Origin: Roseibacillus sp.
GTDB lineage: Bacteria > Verrucomicrobiota > Verrucomicrobiia > Verrucomicrobiales > Akkermansiaceae
Length of the DNA stretch: 64,000 nucleotides
Assembly: GCA_028821775.1 (NCBI GenBank)
Contig: JAPKFB010000022.1
Coordinates: forward strand, 1-64,000
Direction of reading: 5' to 3'
The position numbers and the translations under genes were made by a program. This document shows, one piece after another, positions 17,664-25,591 of this stretch (the first letter of the stretch is position 1; every line of letters starts with the position of its first letter). Under the pieces are notes generated by a model, which was given only the letters and a program-made list of their open reading frames with translations, made no database searches and was not told the DNA's origin.

Positions 17664-19021
17664 AAAAATTGATCGTCCTCCTTGCCCTCCTTCCCTGCCT
17701 TGCACCAGCTCAGGAAGAGATCGAGCCCGAACTTGCCGGCACCTTGAAATTTGCCAATCGAGACCGCATCAGCGGCTATCCGAAAGGCCTTGATGCCGAA
17801 GGGCACCTCAAGTGGCAGGCCAGCTTCCTCAAGGAGCCCATCTCGATTCGCCCATCTACAATCCTTGAGATGCGCTTGGAGGGCGGGCAGCGGGTTGCCC
17901 CCGATGTTGCGCATCATGCTCTCCTCACCCTCACCAATGGCGACACCCTTCGCGGGCAGCTCGATGCCCTGGATGAAGAGCACGTCACCTTGAAGACCTG
18001 GTATGGCGGCAACCTGAAGATCAAGCGCACGATGGCTTCCAATCTTGAAATCCTGCGTAACGAGCGCGCGGTCTACTCCGGACCGGTCGATTTTGAATCT
18101 TGGAACATCAAGGGCGAACCTGATTCCTGGTCGATGAACACCGGCGTGCTGACATCTTCCAAGGGTGCGGGGATCGCTCGCGAGATCGACTTCCCAGACA
18201 AATGTCGGATTGGTTTCGACGTTTCCTGGCGGAGCGGCCTGCGTTTACGCGTTCTTCTCTTTTCAGACGATGGAGACGACACTCAGCCCGACAATTGCTA
18301 CGACCTCGTCTGCCAACGACGCTTTGTCTATCTTCGCAAACGCTGGATGACGCGCGGGTCCGGGGGCTCCCGGATAGTGGGCCAGGCTAACATCGAAAGC
18401 CTTGCGACCAAGGAGAAGGCGCGCTTTGATTTCTATATCGACCGCACGGTGGGAACGATTGCCCTCTACATCGATGGCGCCCAGGCCCAAGTCTGGACCG
18501 ATCAGGATCCCAAGGTGGGTAAGCTGGGCAATTGGCTCCATTTCATCTCCGAAGACTTTTTCCCAATCCAAGTTTCCCGCATCCGGGTGAGCCCTTGGAA
18601 GGGGGACCTCCCCGAGAATGTGAATACCGCCGCGCTGGAAGAGCAGGAGGACGACGACGGACAACTTATCCGCCTCCAGAATGGCGATCTCGTGATCGGC
18701 GAAGTGGGTCAAATCGCAAATGGAGTTCTCGATATCAAAACGAAGTTCTGCGACATGAAAATTCCTGTTGACCGCATGCGCACGATCGATCTCTCCACCG
18801 GAGAATACGAGGAACCGATCCGCAAGGAAGGCGACGTGCGGGCATGGTTGCAGGCGGGCGGGCGCGTGACCTTCCGTCTCAACACTTTCGATAGGGAGTC
18901 CCTCAGTGGCTACAGTCAGACCTTCGGCGACGCGACCTTCAAGCTGAGCGCATTCTCCCGCATCGAGTTCAATATTTACGATGATGAACTCGAATCGATG
19001 CGGGGCACCAACAACTGGTAA
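17660..19021 (+). CDS. Secreted paralogue 3: tandem NGDxLxG modules plus LamG-like domain, 453 aa
   Basis: The ATGA overlap with the previous stop (17660-17663) indicates coupling. The signal peptide is MKKLIVLLALLPCLAPAQ. Modules: LKFANRDRISGYPKGLD, then LTLTNGDTLRGQLDALDEEHV with TWYGGNLKIKR. The LamG/DUF1080-like region runs about residues 135-315 (WNIKGEPDSWSMNTGVLTS, IALYIDGAQAQVW). Two C-terminal modules follow: LIRLQNGDLVIGEVGQIANG and WLQAGGRVTFRLNTFD. It ends the block. The three products probably fold alike and may form a complex or act as a set of related carbohydrate-binding or scaffold proteins; this is inference. Confidence 0.75.
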   Translation: MKKLIVLLALLPCLAPAQEEIEPELAGTLKFANRDRISGYPKGLDAEGHLKWQASFLKEPISIRPSTILEMRLEGGQRVAPDVAHHALLTLTNGDTLRGQLDALDEEHVTLKTWYGGNLKIKRTMASNLEILRNERAVYSGPVDFESWNIKGEPDSWSMNTGVLTSSKGAGIAREIDFPDKCRIGFDVSWRSGLRLRVLLFSDDGDDTQPDNCYDLVCQRRFVYLRKRWMTRGSGGSRIVGQANIESLATKEKARFDFYIDRTVGTIALYIDGAQAQVWTDQDPKVGKLGNWLHFISEDFFPIQVSRIRVSPWKGDLPENVNTAALEEQEDDDGQLIRLQNGDLVIGEVGQIANGVLDIKTKFCDMKIPVDRMRTIDLSTGEYEEPIRKEGDVRAWLQAGGRVTFRLNTFDRESLSGYSQTFGDATFKLSAFSRIEFNIYDDELESMRGTNNW

Positions 19022-19106
19022 GCGGGGATAATCCCGCCGGCACCACCCACACCCGCTCTCCGTCCGCTCGGACTTGCTGCGATCGAAGTCGCACCGAGCG
19101 ATCGAG

Positions 19107-19250
19107 TTGAGACCCCGCTTAAGCTTCTCTCTCATCATCGGGAATCAACGAGTCAGCCTGCAAGCACCTGGTTGGTCAACCCGCGAAGACCAGGCCCGTA
19201 AGATCAGGATGGTCTATCGCGAGAAGGGCAATGACTTGAAGTTTGGCTAA
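19107..19250 (+). pseudogene. Possible remnant of a reading frame, about 47 codons
   Basis: From a TTG at 19107 to TAA at 19248-19250 the frame reads protein-like, ending with STREDQARKIRMVYREKG. It is in a different frame from the upstream gene, and no ATG or ribosome-binding sequence precedes it. It may be a fragment of a lost gene or chance. Family not recognised. Confidence 0.25.
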
Positions 19251-19452
19251 TCGCAGATCTCATCGACCGCGCGCCGCGCCGTTGGCTTTGCGTTGGACCC
19301 ATGCACAAATTTAAAACTTGATCGCAGCACCCCTTGCCCCCGTGGAGACGCTTCCCCCACAAGTGGATGCTCTTCGAGACGCTGTGAGCGCGCCCAAATG
19401 CGGGTTGCCATTCGAAGGCTCCCCCCGCTCCTGGTCTCATTGGCGGAAGGAA

Positions 19453-19482
19453 AAGAGCGCCGGGGATGAACCCGACGCTCTT
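19453..19482 (-). terminator. Rho-independent terminator of the sigma-factor gene
   Basis: On the minus strand the sequence forms a 12-pair stem AAGAGCGTCGGG / CCCGGCGCTCTT with a six-base loop. One pair is a G-U wobble that is only compatible in this orientation. A T-rich stretch TTTTCCTTCC follows. It lies 58 bases after the sigma-factor stop codon. Confidence 0.75.
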
Positions 19483-19540
19483 CACACCTACGATCCCAAT
19501 CGCAATGGATTGTGTTTTATGAATCCAACGCTTTACCAAT

Positions 19541-20383
19541 CTAAATTGGTTTGGGCATTGGCTTCTCCTTTTTACGCAACGCATTTCGCATTTTATCAAG
19601 CGCAACGTTTTGAACTTGCCGAATTCTTTCTCGGGTGACTCCGAATTCTCGTCCGACTTCTTCAAGAGTCATTGGTGTATTTCCGTTCAATCCGAACCTG
19701 GCGTCGATGATTCTGTGCTCTCGATCATCCAGAACATCCAGAAGATCATCGAGTTGATGATGAAGGTTCTTGTCTGCAAGGGCGTCCAGTGGATTCAAAG
19801 CCCGCTCATCACCGATAATTTCACCGTAATTTGTCGATTCTCCCTCATTCACCGGGCCATCGAGCGAGGTAGGTCGCTTAGAAGCCCTCCTTAGAAAAGC
19901 CAATTTTTTGCGGGGAATGCCGATTTCTTCAGCAATCTCATCGTCTGTGGGCTCGCGCCCCATTTGCTCACCCATGAGCATCGTGATGCGCCTCATCTTC
20001 GCAATTTTGTCCACCATGTGAACCGGGAGGCGGATCGTCTTGCTCTGATTTGCGAGCGCCCGCTTGATGGACTGCTTGATCCACCAAGCCGCGTAGGTAC
20101 TTAATTTCCCACCCTTTTCAGGATCAAATCGTTCCACGGCTTTCATCAGGCCGATATTCCCTTCGGAAATCAAATCTGCCAGAGGAAGGCCATAGTTGGA
20201 GTAATCTTGGGCAATTTTGACGACCAAGCGCAGGTTTGCCTTGATCATGTGTGCACGGGCCTTTTTATCGCCCTTCTTGATGCGTGCTGCGAGCTCCACC
20301 TCCTCTTTGGAGCTGAGCAGGTCGGTCTTCGAGATCTCCCGAAGATACACTCGGAGGCTGCTGTCTGAATCTAATCCTGCCAT
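19541..20383 (-). CDS. RNA polymerase sigma factor, sigma-70 family (RpoD/RpoS-like)
   Basis: A group 1/2 sigma factor of 280 residues. Region 1.2 is seen in SSLRVYLREISKTDLLS. Region 2 (about 60-130) contains KANLRLVVKIAQDYSN, EGNIGLMKAVERFDPEKG and the -10-recognising STYAAWWIKQSIKRAL. Region 3 follows (IRLPVHMVDKIAKM, REPTDDEIAEEIG). Region 4 with its helix-turn-helix reads MTLEEVGREFGVTRERIRQVQ. The short length and missing region 1.1 suggest an RpoS-like or alternative group 2 factor, though some taxa have a short RpoD. The ATG at 20383 has an AAGG sequence 11 bases upstream; longer starts lack one. Confidence 0.93.
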   Translation of the reverse strand: MAGLDSDSSLRVYLREISKTDLLSSKEEVELAARIKKGDKKARAHMIKANLRLVVKIAQDYSNYGLPLADLISEGNIGLMKAVERFDPEKGGKLSTYAAWWIKQSIKRALANQSKTIRLPVHMVDKIAKMRRITMLMGEQMGREPTDDEIAEEIGIPRKKLAFLRRASKRPTSLDGPVNEGESTNYGEIIGDERALNPLDALADKNLHHQLDDLLDVLDDREHRIIDARFGLNGNTPMTLEEVGREFGVTRERIRQVQNVALDKMRNALRKKEKPMPKPI

Positions 20384-20722
20384 TTCTCTAAACCTTTCTC
20401 TCTCACTGGTTAAACGCCACCTGAGCCAATTTATTTGCCCCGATTTTGTCATCACATTGTAAAAACATTCTTGTCGATAGTTTCATGCAGTCCGTATGCC
20501 CAAGTCGAGATCGGAGTTGGAACAATTCTAATTCCGAAGATGATATTTGTGACTCCCTGGTTTTCAGTAGGTTGCAAACCAAACTTTACCTTCTTGACTT
20601 AATAATGGGCTCAAATGTCACTATGCAATCACCGCATTGGGGTTAACTCAAACGTGACATCGTGGCGCGCCACGTCTGTTTGACTCGGTCAGAGCGTCCC
20701 AAATTCCCTTTTTTCCCTTTTG
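20384..20722. other. Divergent intergenic region of 339 bases
   Basis: Separates the sigma-factor gene (leftward) from a secreted-protein gene (rightward). It is noticeably more AT-rich than its surroundings in 20450-20620. It includes -35-like TTGACT at 20594 and 20680, with no good -10 partner, and a 14-base perfect palindrome. No gene is seen. Confidence 0.4.
20661..20674. promoter_or_regulatory. Perfect 14-base palindrome CGTGGCGCGCCACG
   Basis: A fully symmetric sequence 49 bases upstream of the start at 20723. A TGAC-TCG-GTCA inverted repeat follows at 20681-20691. Candidate operator; a chance palindrome is possible given the local base composition. Confidence 0.25.
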
Positions 20723-21583
20723 ATGATTCTTCGCATTTTTTTCTTTCTCATGGTTTCGGCGGCCCTCCTCCCTGGCTTGGAGCCCGATCCCCACCTTTTG
20801 GACAATGGATCGATTCGCTTGGGCGTAGACAAAGGCTCGGGAGCGAGTGTGTTTTTTCTAGGTGAGAGCAAGACCAAGCGGAATTTGCTCAATCATGCCG
20901 ATCGCGGTCGCTTCGTACAGCAGTCCTTCTATGGCGCCACGGATGGCTCGAAGTGGTCGCAGAAGCCTTGGCGTTGGAATCCTGTGCAAGGCGGGAATTG
21001 GAAGGGAAAGCCCTCCTTCTTGGAATCCTTCAAATCGGACAAGACCTCGCTCTACTCCAAAACCATCCCGCATCACTGGGCGGGGGAACATCTCATCCGC
21101 AGCGTACGCATGGAACAGTGGATCAAACTCAAAGGGAAAATCGCCGAAATTAAATTTCGCTTCACCTACCATGGAGACACCGCTCATCCCAAGGCTCATC
21201 AGGAACTCCCCGCAGTCTTCATGGACTATGCTCTCCCGAACCTGGTCTTTTACAACGGCGACAAACCGTGGACCGGGGACACCCTCACGCGCGTTGTTCC
21301 CGGCTGGCCCAACGAACTTCAGAAATCGACCGAGCATTGGGCTGCCTATCTCGACGAGAACAACTGGGGCTGCGGAGTCTACTTTCCCGGGACCAGCTCG
21401 CTCACGACCTATCGAAACCAGGGCCCTCCCGGACCGGTGGGAAGCGGATGTTCCTATCTGGCTCCCATCCGCACCTTGGCGATCACCAAAGGTATGCGCC
21501 TGACCTACCAGGTTTACTTCACGATCGGGACCGTGGAAGAGATTCGGACTCGCTTTTCCCAGATCCGCAAGCCCCTGAAATAG
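20723..21583 (+). CDS. Secreted hypothetical protein, 286 aa
   Basis: ATG 20723 (MILRIFFFLMVSAALLPG) gives a signal peptide with cleavage near GLE-P. The mature part is aromatic-rich and beta-like (SVRMEQWIKLKGKIAEIKFRF, MRLTYQVYFTIGTVEEI). It has a WNPVQGGNW segment and Trp/Tyr-rich surface patches, which suggests a carbohydrate-related beta-sandwich. I do not recognise the family. It is probably transcribed alone: the next gene starts 198 bases later. No membrane segment beyond the signal. Confidence 0.75.
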   Translation: MILRIFFFLMVSAALLPGLEPDPHLLDNGSIRLGVDKGSGASVFFLGESKTKRNLLNHADRGRFVQQSFYGATDGSKWSQKPWRWNPVQGGNWKGKPSFLESFKSDKTSLYSKTIPHHWAGEHLIRSVRMEQWIKLKGKIAEIKFRFTYHGDTAHPKAHQELPAVFMDYALPNLVFYNGDKPWTGDTLTRVVPGWPNELQKSTEHWAAYLDENNWGCGVYFPGTSSLTTYRNQGPPGPVGSGCSYLAPIRTLAITKGMRLTYQVYFTIGTVEEIRTRFSQIRKPLK

Positions 21584-21781
21584 AGAAGTAGCAGAGCCCC
21601 TTCAGGTGCAGGCGCAAGGCCTTCGTGGAGGGGACCAAAGGAGTGTGACAGAACCGTCACCATTTCAGAGTCTCTCGATGTCCCTTTGTGCCCTTAGAGG
21701 AAAGTCGGTGGCCGAAGCAATCATCCATTCCCTTGGCCTCCCTCTCCTCGGATCTCATTCCCTCACGACTCAGCTTTTGCC

Positions 21782-22465
21782 ATGAAATCGATCAGCAGTC
21801 TCTTTGGCCAGTCACCCTTTGTCCATGTGATGGAGCACGGAGCGAAGGTTGAAGAATGCGTGGGCAGACTCAGAAGTCTCGTCTCCATGGTTTTTGAGAG
21901 CGGCGATCCTGAGCAAATCAACACCATGGCCCTCGAAGTGGCCGACTTGGAGACCGAGGCTGATGGCATCCAAAACAAGATTCACGAAACCCTCTCCGGG
22001 AAGCTTCTGCTCTCGGTGAGCCGCGGCGAACTCTTTGACATCATCGAGCAACAGGACTCAATGGCCGATTGCGCGGAGGAAATCGCGGTGAACTTTACCT
22101 TCCAATCGCTCCGCCTGGCCCCGGGAATTGCAGTCGAGATCAAACGATTCGTGGAAATCGTTTTTCAGAATTGTGCGATCGCCGCCGGGGTGACCTCCAA
22201 ACTGAATTTCCTGATCGAATCCTCTTTTGCAAAACGGGACTCCCAGACCGTGCTCAAGCTCATCAACGAACTTCGCGAACGCGATGACCTTACCCGAGAC
22301 GCCTACCTGGCCGCTACCCGTAAGATCTATTCTTCAGAAGAAACCTACTCCTCCGTCGAGATCATCCTCTGGGTGAGAATCATGGGGCTCTTTCAGGAAC
22401 TGAGTGGATTCGCCGATTGCACCGCCAACGGACTCCGTATCGTGGTCGAGAATCAAAGAAACTAA
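21782..22465 (+). CDS. DUF47 family (PhoU-like) Pit accessory protein
   Basis: A 227-residue, all-helical, charged protein. It carries paired E/D-rich helices (VEECVGRLRSLV, ALEVADLETEADGIQNKIHE, LFDIIEQQDSMADCAEEIAVNF), the signature of DUF47/PhoU-like proteins. These are commonly encoded just before a Pit permease and are thought to tune phosphate uptake; that is family knowledge. The next gene starts 3 bases after the stop, so the pair is translationally linked. Cytosolic. Confidence 0.9.
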   Translation: MKSISSLFGQSPFVHVMEHGAKVEECVGRLRSLVSMVFESGDPEQINTMALEVADLETEADGIQNKIHETLSGKLLLSVSRGELFDIIEQQDSMADCAEEIAVNFTFQSLRLAPGIAVEIKRFVEIVFQNCAIAAGVTSKLNFLIESSFAKRDSQTVLKLINELRERDDLTRDAYLAATRKIYSSEETYSSVEIILWVRIMGLFQELSGFADCTANGLRIVVENQRN

Positions 22466-22468
22466 GTC

Positions 22469-23896
22469 ATGCTTCTCTCCTTTCTCGAAACCACCCTTCC
22501 CTATGGCCAGATTCTTTTGATCCTGGCGGTGATCTTTGGATTTTACATGGCATGGAACATCGGAGCGAACGATGTCGCCAATGCCATGGGAACCTCCGTT
22601 GGTTCTGGCGCCCTCACCGTCACCAAGGCCGTCATCATTGCCGCCATCATGGAGATGGCGGGCGCCGTTTTGGCCGGTAGCGATGTCACAAACACGGTCC
22701 GCAAAGGGATCTTCGATCCCACCGCCTTTGAACCCATGCCCTTGGTTCTGGGATTCCTCGCAGCTCTCCTGGCTTCCGCAGTCTGGTTGCAGATCGCCAC
22801 TTGGAAGGGTTGGCCGGTTTCCACCACGCACTCCATTGTGGGCGCGGTGATCGGAATCGCCATCATGATTGGGGGGCCCTCCGTGGTGAGTTGGGGAGGC
22901 GTCCTCAAAATCGCGGCCTCCTGGGTCACCTCGCCCCTTTGTGGAGGAATTATTTCCTTCCTCCTCTTCCGCTTGATTCAAGGGAAAATAATCAACAACA
23001 AGCGACCGCTGCAACAAGCCTATCGCTACGCTCCTTACCTCGTTTTTTATATCGGTTTTGTACTCACCCTGGTCATGGTCTACAAGGGATTGAAAAACCT
23101 GAAACTGGACCTCAACCTGGGACAGGCCTTGATCGTGGCCACCATCGTGGGCGCGATCTGCTTTGTGCTCTCGCTCGCATGGGTTGGAAAGCTTCGACGG
23201 AAGCATGAAGCCGAACGAGCCGAGCTCGGGGTTGAACTTGAGGACGATCACCCGGAAGGCGTCCCCTTTGTGCGCAAGTCAGATCCCGACATGGATCCCA
23301 TTCTCCGGCCGCCCCTCACCGAGGGATCGGATACCCCAAGCAAACGTTGGGAATACCGGCGCGAGTTTGAGTACTCTCGCCTCGAAAAAATATTCGGCCT
23401 CCTCCTGGTTTTGAGTGCCTGCTTTCTCGCCTTTGCCCATGGGGCGAACGACGTCGCGAATGCCATCGGTCCCCTCGCCGCCGTGGTCGACATCGTGCAG
23501 ACCGGTGAGATCGCCGCCAAATCTGCGGTCCCCATGTGGGTCCTCATGTTGGGCGGAGTCGGGATCGTAATCGGCCTGGCCACTTGGGGATACAAGGTGA
23601 TGGAGACCGTCGGCAAAAAGATCACCGAACTCACCCCCAGCCGTGGCTTCGCAGCAAACATTGGAGCCGCTACCACGATCGTGGTGGCCAGCCGCATGGG
23701 GATGCCGATTTCCACCACTCACACCCTGGTCGGCGCCGTGCTCGGGATCGGTCTCGCCCGGGGCATCGGTTACCTCAATCTCAAGATCGTGCGCGAAATC
23801 GCGATCTCCTGGGTCATCACGATCCCGGCAGGTGGCGGATTCGCCGCCCTCTTCTACCTAATTTTGAATGCGTTCTTTGGGGAGGGGGCGAAGTAG
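22469..23896 (+). CDS. pit: Inorganic phosphate transporter, Pit family
   Basis: A cation-coupled inner-membrane phosphate permease of 475 residues. The duplicated Pit signature is present: NIGANDVANAMGTSVGSGALT near residue 28 and HGANDVANAIGPLAAV near residue 325. Each is followed by GWPVSTTHSIVGAVIG and GMPISTTHTLVGAVLG. About ten membrane helices, with a charged cytoplasmic loop at about residues 230-310 (RKHEAERAEL, EDDHPEG). It forms a bicistron with DUF47. Transport of metal-phosphate is typical of this family; specificity is not deduced. Confidence 0.94.
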   Translation: MLLSFLETTLPYGQILLILAVIFGFYMAWNIGANDVANAMGTSVGSGALTVTKAVIIAAIMEMAGAVLAGSDVTNTVRKGIFDPTAFEPMPLVLGFLAALLASAVWLQIATWKGWPVSTTHSIVGAVIGIAIMIGGPSVVSWGGVLKIAASWVTSPLCGGIISFLLFRLIQGKIINNKRPLQQAYRYAPYLVFYIGFVLTLVMVYKGLKNLKLDLNLGQALIVATIVGAICFVLSLAWVGKLRRKHEAERAELGVELEDDHPEGVPFVRKSDPDMDPILRPPLTEGSDTPSKRWEYRREFEYSRLEKIFGLLLVLSACFLAFAHGANDVANAIGPLAAVVDIVQTGEIAAKSAVPMWVLMLGGVGIVIGLATWGYKVMETVGKKITELTPSRGFAANIGAATTIVVASRMGMPISTTHTLVGAVLGIGLARGIGYLNLKIVREIAISWVITIPAGGGFAALFYLILNAFFGEGAK

Positions 23897-24033
23897 CCCC
23901 GGCCCAACGCAGCCATCAGCGGAGGGACCCGGTCCGCGTGCCCACCGAGGCGCCTCTCAGGATTAGCCCAAAAAAAGAGTCTGAGACATTTCGCGCTGGG
24001 CAAGCCTATTGAGCTGACCCACAAAACCCTCTC

Positions 24034-25443
24034 ATGACTCGCCTGCGCCTCAGCCTCCTCTTCTGCCTCCTCGCCCCTTGCCTCGCGCTTCCCTCCCAAG
24101 CCGCCAAACAACCCAACATCCTCTGGATTTTCATCGAGGACATGTCGGCTTGGATCGACTGTTACGGCGACAAGGTCAACCAGGGCAAGACCCCTAACAT
24201 CGATGCCCTCGCGAAACAGGGAGTGCGTTTTTCGCGTTGCTATGTTCCCTGCCCGGTTTGCTCTCCTTGCCGCTCGGCCATGATCACAGGCGCCTACCAA
24301 ACCACGAACGGCATTCATAATCATCGTTCGTCGCGGAGCCCGGCTGGTGCCATCCGCCTCCCGAAACGAGTCACCACCTTGCCCCAGATCTTTCGCAAGC
24401 ACGGCTACGCCACCTTCAATTCCGGCAAGGAGGACTATAATTTCGTTTTCAAGATGGACGAGCTCTACTCTGTCTCTGGCAAAAAAAGAAACCTCACGGC
24501 TTGGCGCTCGGTGCCCAAGGGCAAACCGTGGTTCGGGCAAATCCAGTTGGCTGGGGGCAAGAGCAACACCAAGAAATGGAAGGACAAAGTGGATCCTGCC
24601 AGCGTCACTCCACCGCCCTACTTCCCCAACAACAAACTTTTTCGCAAGTGGCACGCACACCACTTCGATACCGTTCGTCAGACTGACTCCGACACCAAGA
24701 ACATCATGGACGGCCTCAAGGCCGATGGCTTGCTCGAGAACACCATCATTTTCTGGTTCACCGATCACGGCAACAATCACTCGGTGCGCGCCAAGCAATT
24801 CTGCACCGAGAGCGGAACCCACGTTCCCCTCATCGTCCTGGGCCCGGACGAGCGCCTCGAGGCAGGCGCCCTCCGCAAGGATCTCATTTCCACCCTGGAC
24901 ATCTCCGCCACCTCCCTCTCGATGGCCGGAATCGAGATCCCTGACTACTTCGACGGGGTGAATCTCTTCGCCAAGGACTTCAAGGCCCGCGACCATGTCA
25001 TCTCCGCCCGGGATCGCTGCGACTACACCATCGATTACATTCGCACCGTGCGGACCGAGAATTATCGCTACATCCGCAACTTCCTGACCGATCGTCCGCT
25101 CCTGCAACCCCAGTACCGCGACAACCGGGACTACGTGCAGTTTCTCCGCAAAGGTCATGCCGACGGCACGCTGCCGAAACTCACGGACGAAATTTTCTTC
25201 GGTCCCCGCTCGCCCGAAGAACTGTATGACCTCACCGCAGATCCCCATGAGATCAAGAATCTCGCCAAGGACCCCAAGTTCATCAACGAGCTCAAACGCC
25301 ATCGCATGATCCTCGCCGAGTGGCAGAAATCGACCGATGACAAGGGGCAATATCCCGAGTCGGATGCCGGTTTGCAGGAGGTTCTCGACCAATGGAAGTC
25401 CCGCTGCGTGAACCCGGAGTATGACCGGGTGCGGAAAAAGTAG
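24034..25443 (+). CDS. Sulfatase, formylglycine-dependent (family S1), 469 aa
   Basis: Exported hydrolase that removes sulfate esters. A signal peptide (MTRLRLSLLFCLL, cleavage near SQA-A) leads to the sulfatase fold starting KQPNILWIFIEDMSAW. The C-x-P-x-R maturation motif is Cys76-Ser-Pro-Cys-Arg followed by SAMITG, so this is the Cys type that needs a formylglycine-generating enzyme. Metal-site residues lie in FTDHGNNHS. The C-terminal YDLTADPHEIKNLAKDP segment is typical. First gene of the polysaccharide locus; the giant CotH/LTD gene follows after 148 bases. Substrate not deducible. Confidence 0.92.
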   Translation: MTRLRLSLLFCLLAPCLALPSQAAKQPNILWIFIEDMSAWIDCYGDKVNQGKTPNIDALAKQGVRFSRCYVPCPVCSPCRSAMITGAYQTTNGIHNHRSSRSPAGAIRLPKRVTTLPQIFRKHGYATFNSGKEDYNFVFKMDELYSVSGKKRNLTAWRSVPKGKPWFGQIQLAGGKSNTKKWKDKVDPASVTPPPYFPNNKLFRKWHAHHFDTVRQTDSDTKNIMDGLKADGLLENTIIFWFTDHGNNHSVRAKQFCTESGTHVPLIVLGPDERLEAGALRKDLISTLDISATSLSMAGIEIPDYFDGVNLFAKDFKARDHVISARDRCDYTIDYIRTVRTENYRYIRNFLTDRPLLQPQYRDNRDYVQFLRKGHADGTLPKLTDEIFFGPRSPEELYDLTADPHEIKNLAKDPKFINELKRHRMILAEWQKSTDDKGQYPESDAGLQEVLDQWKSRCVNPEYDRVRKK

Positions 25444-25591
25444 GGCTCCAGAGCCGTGTGATCCCCCGCGGGTATCAGGGAGCCCCTACCTCCGTATCCG
25501 GAGGCCACACGTCTGCAGAAGCGCCCCAACTTCGAGGGTGAATTTCTCGCCAGATCCCATAGGCTTTTGGTCGCTTACTCATTTCTTCAGC

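Larger units (their letters stand above)
19022..19540. other. Intergenic region of 519 bases
   Basis: Lies between the secreted-paralogue block and the convergent sigma-factor gene. It contains a possible gene remnant (19107-19250) and the terminator of the sigma gene (19453-19482), listed separately. Nothing else is recognised. Confidence 0.5.

Noticed and set aside
21640-21665. GTGAC-N6-GTCAC near DUF47/pit as a Pho box
   Set aside because: It does not match the spaced CTGTCAT repeat of Pho boxes.
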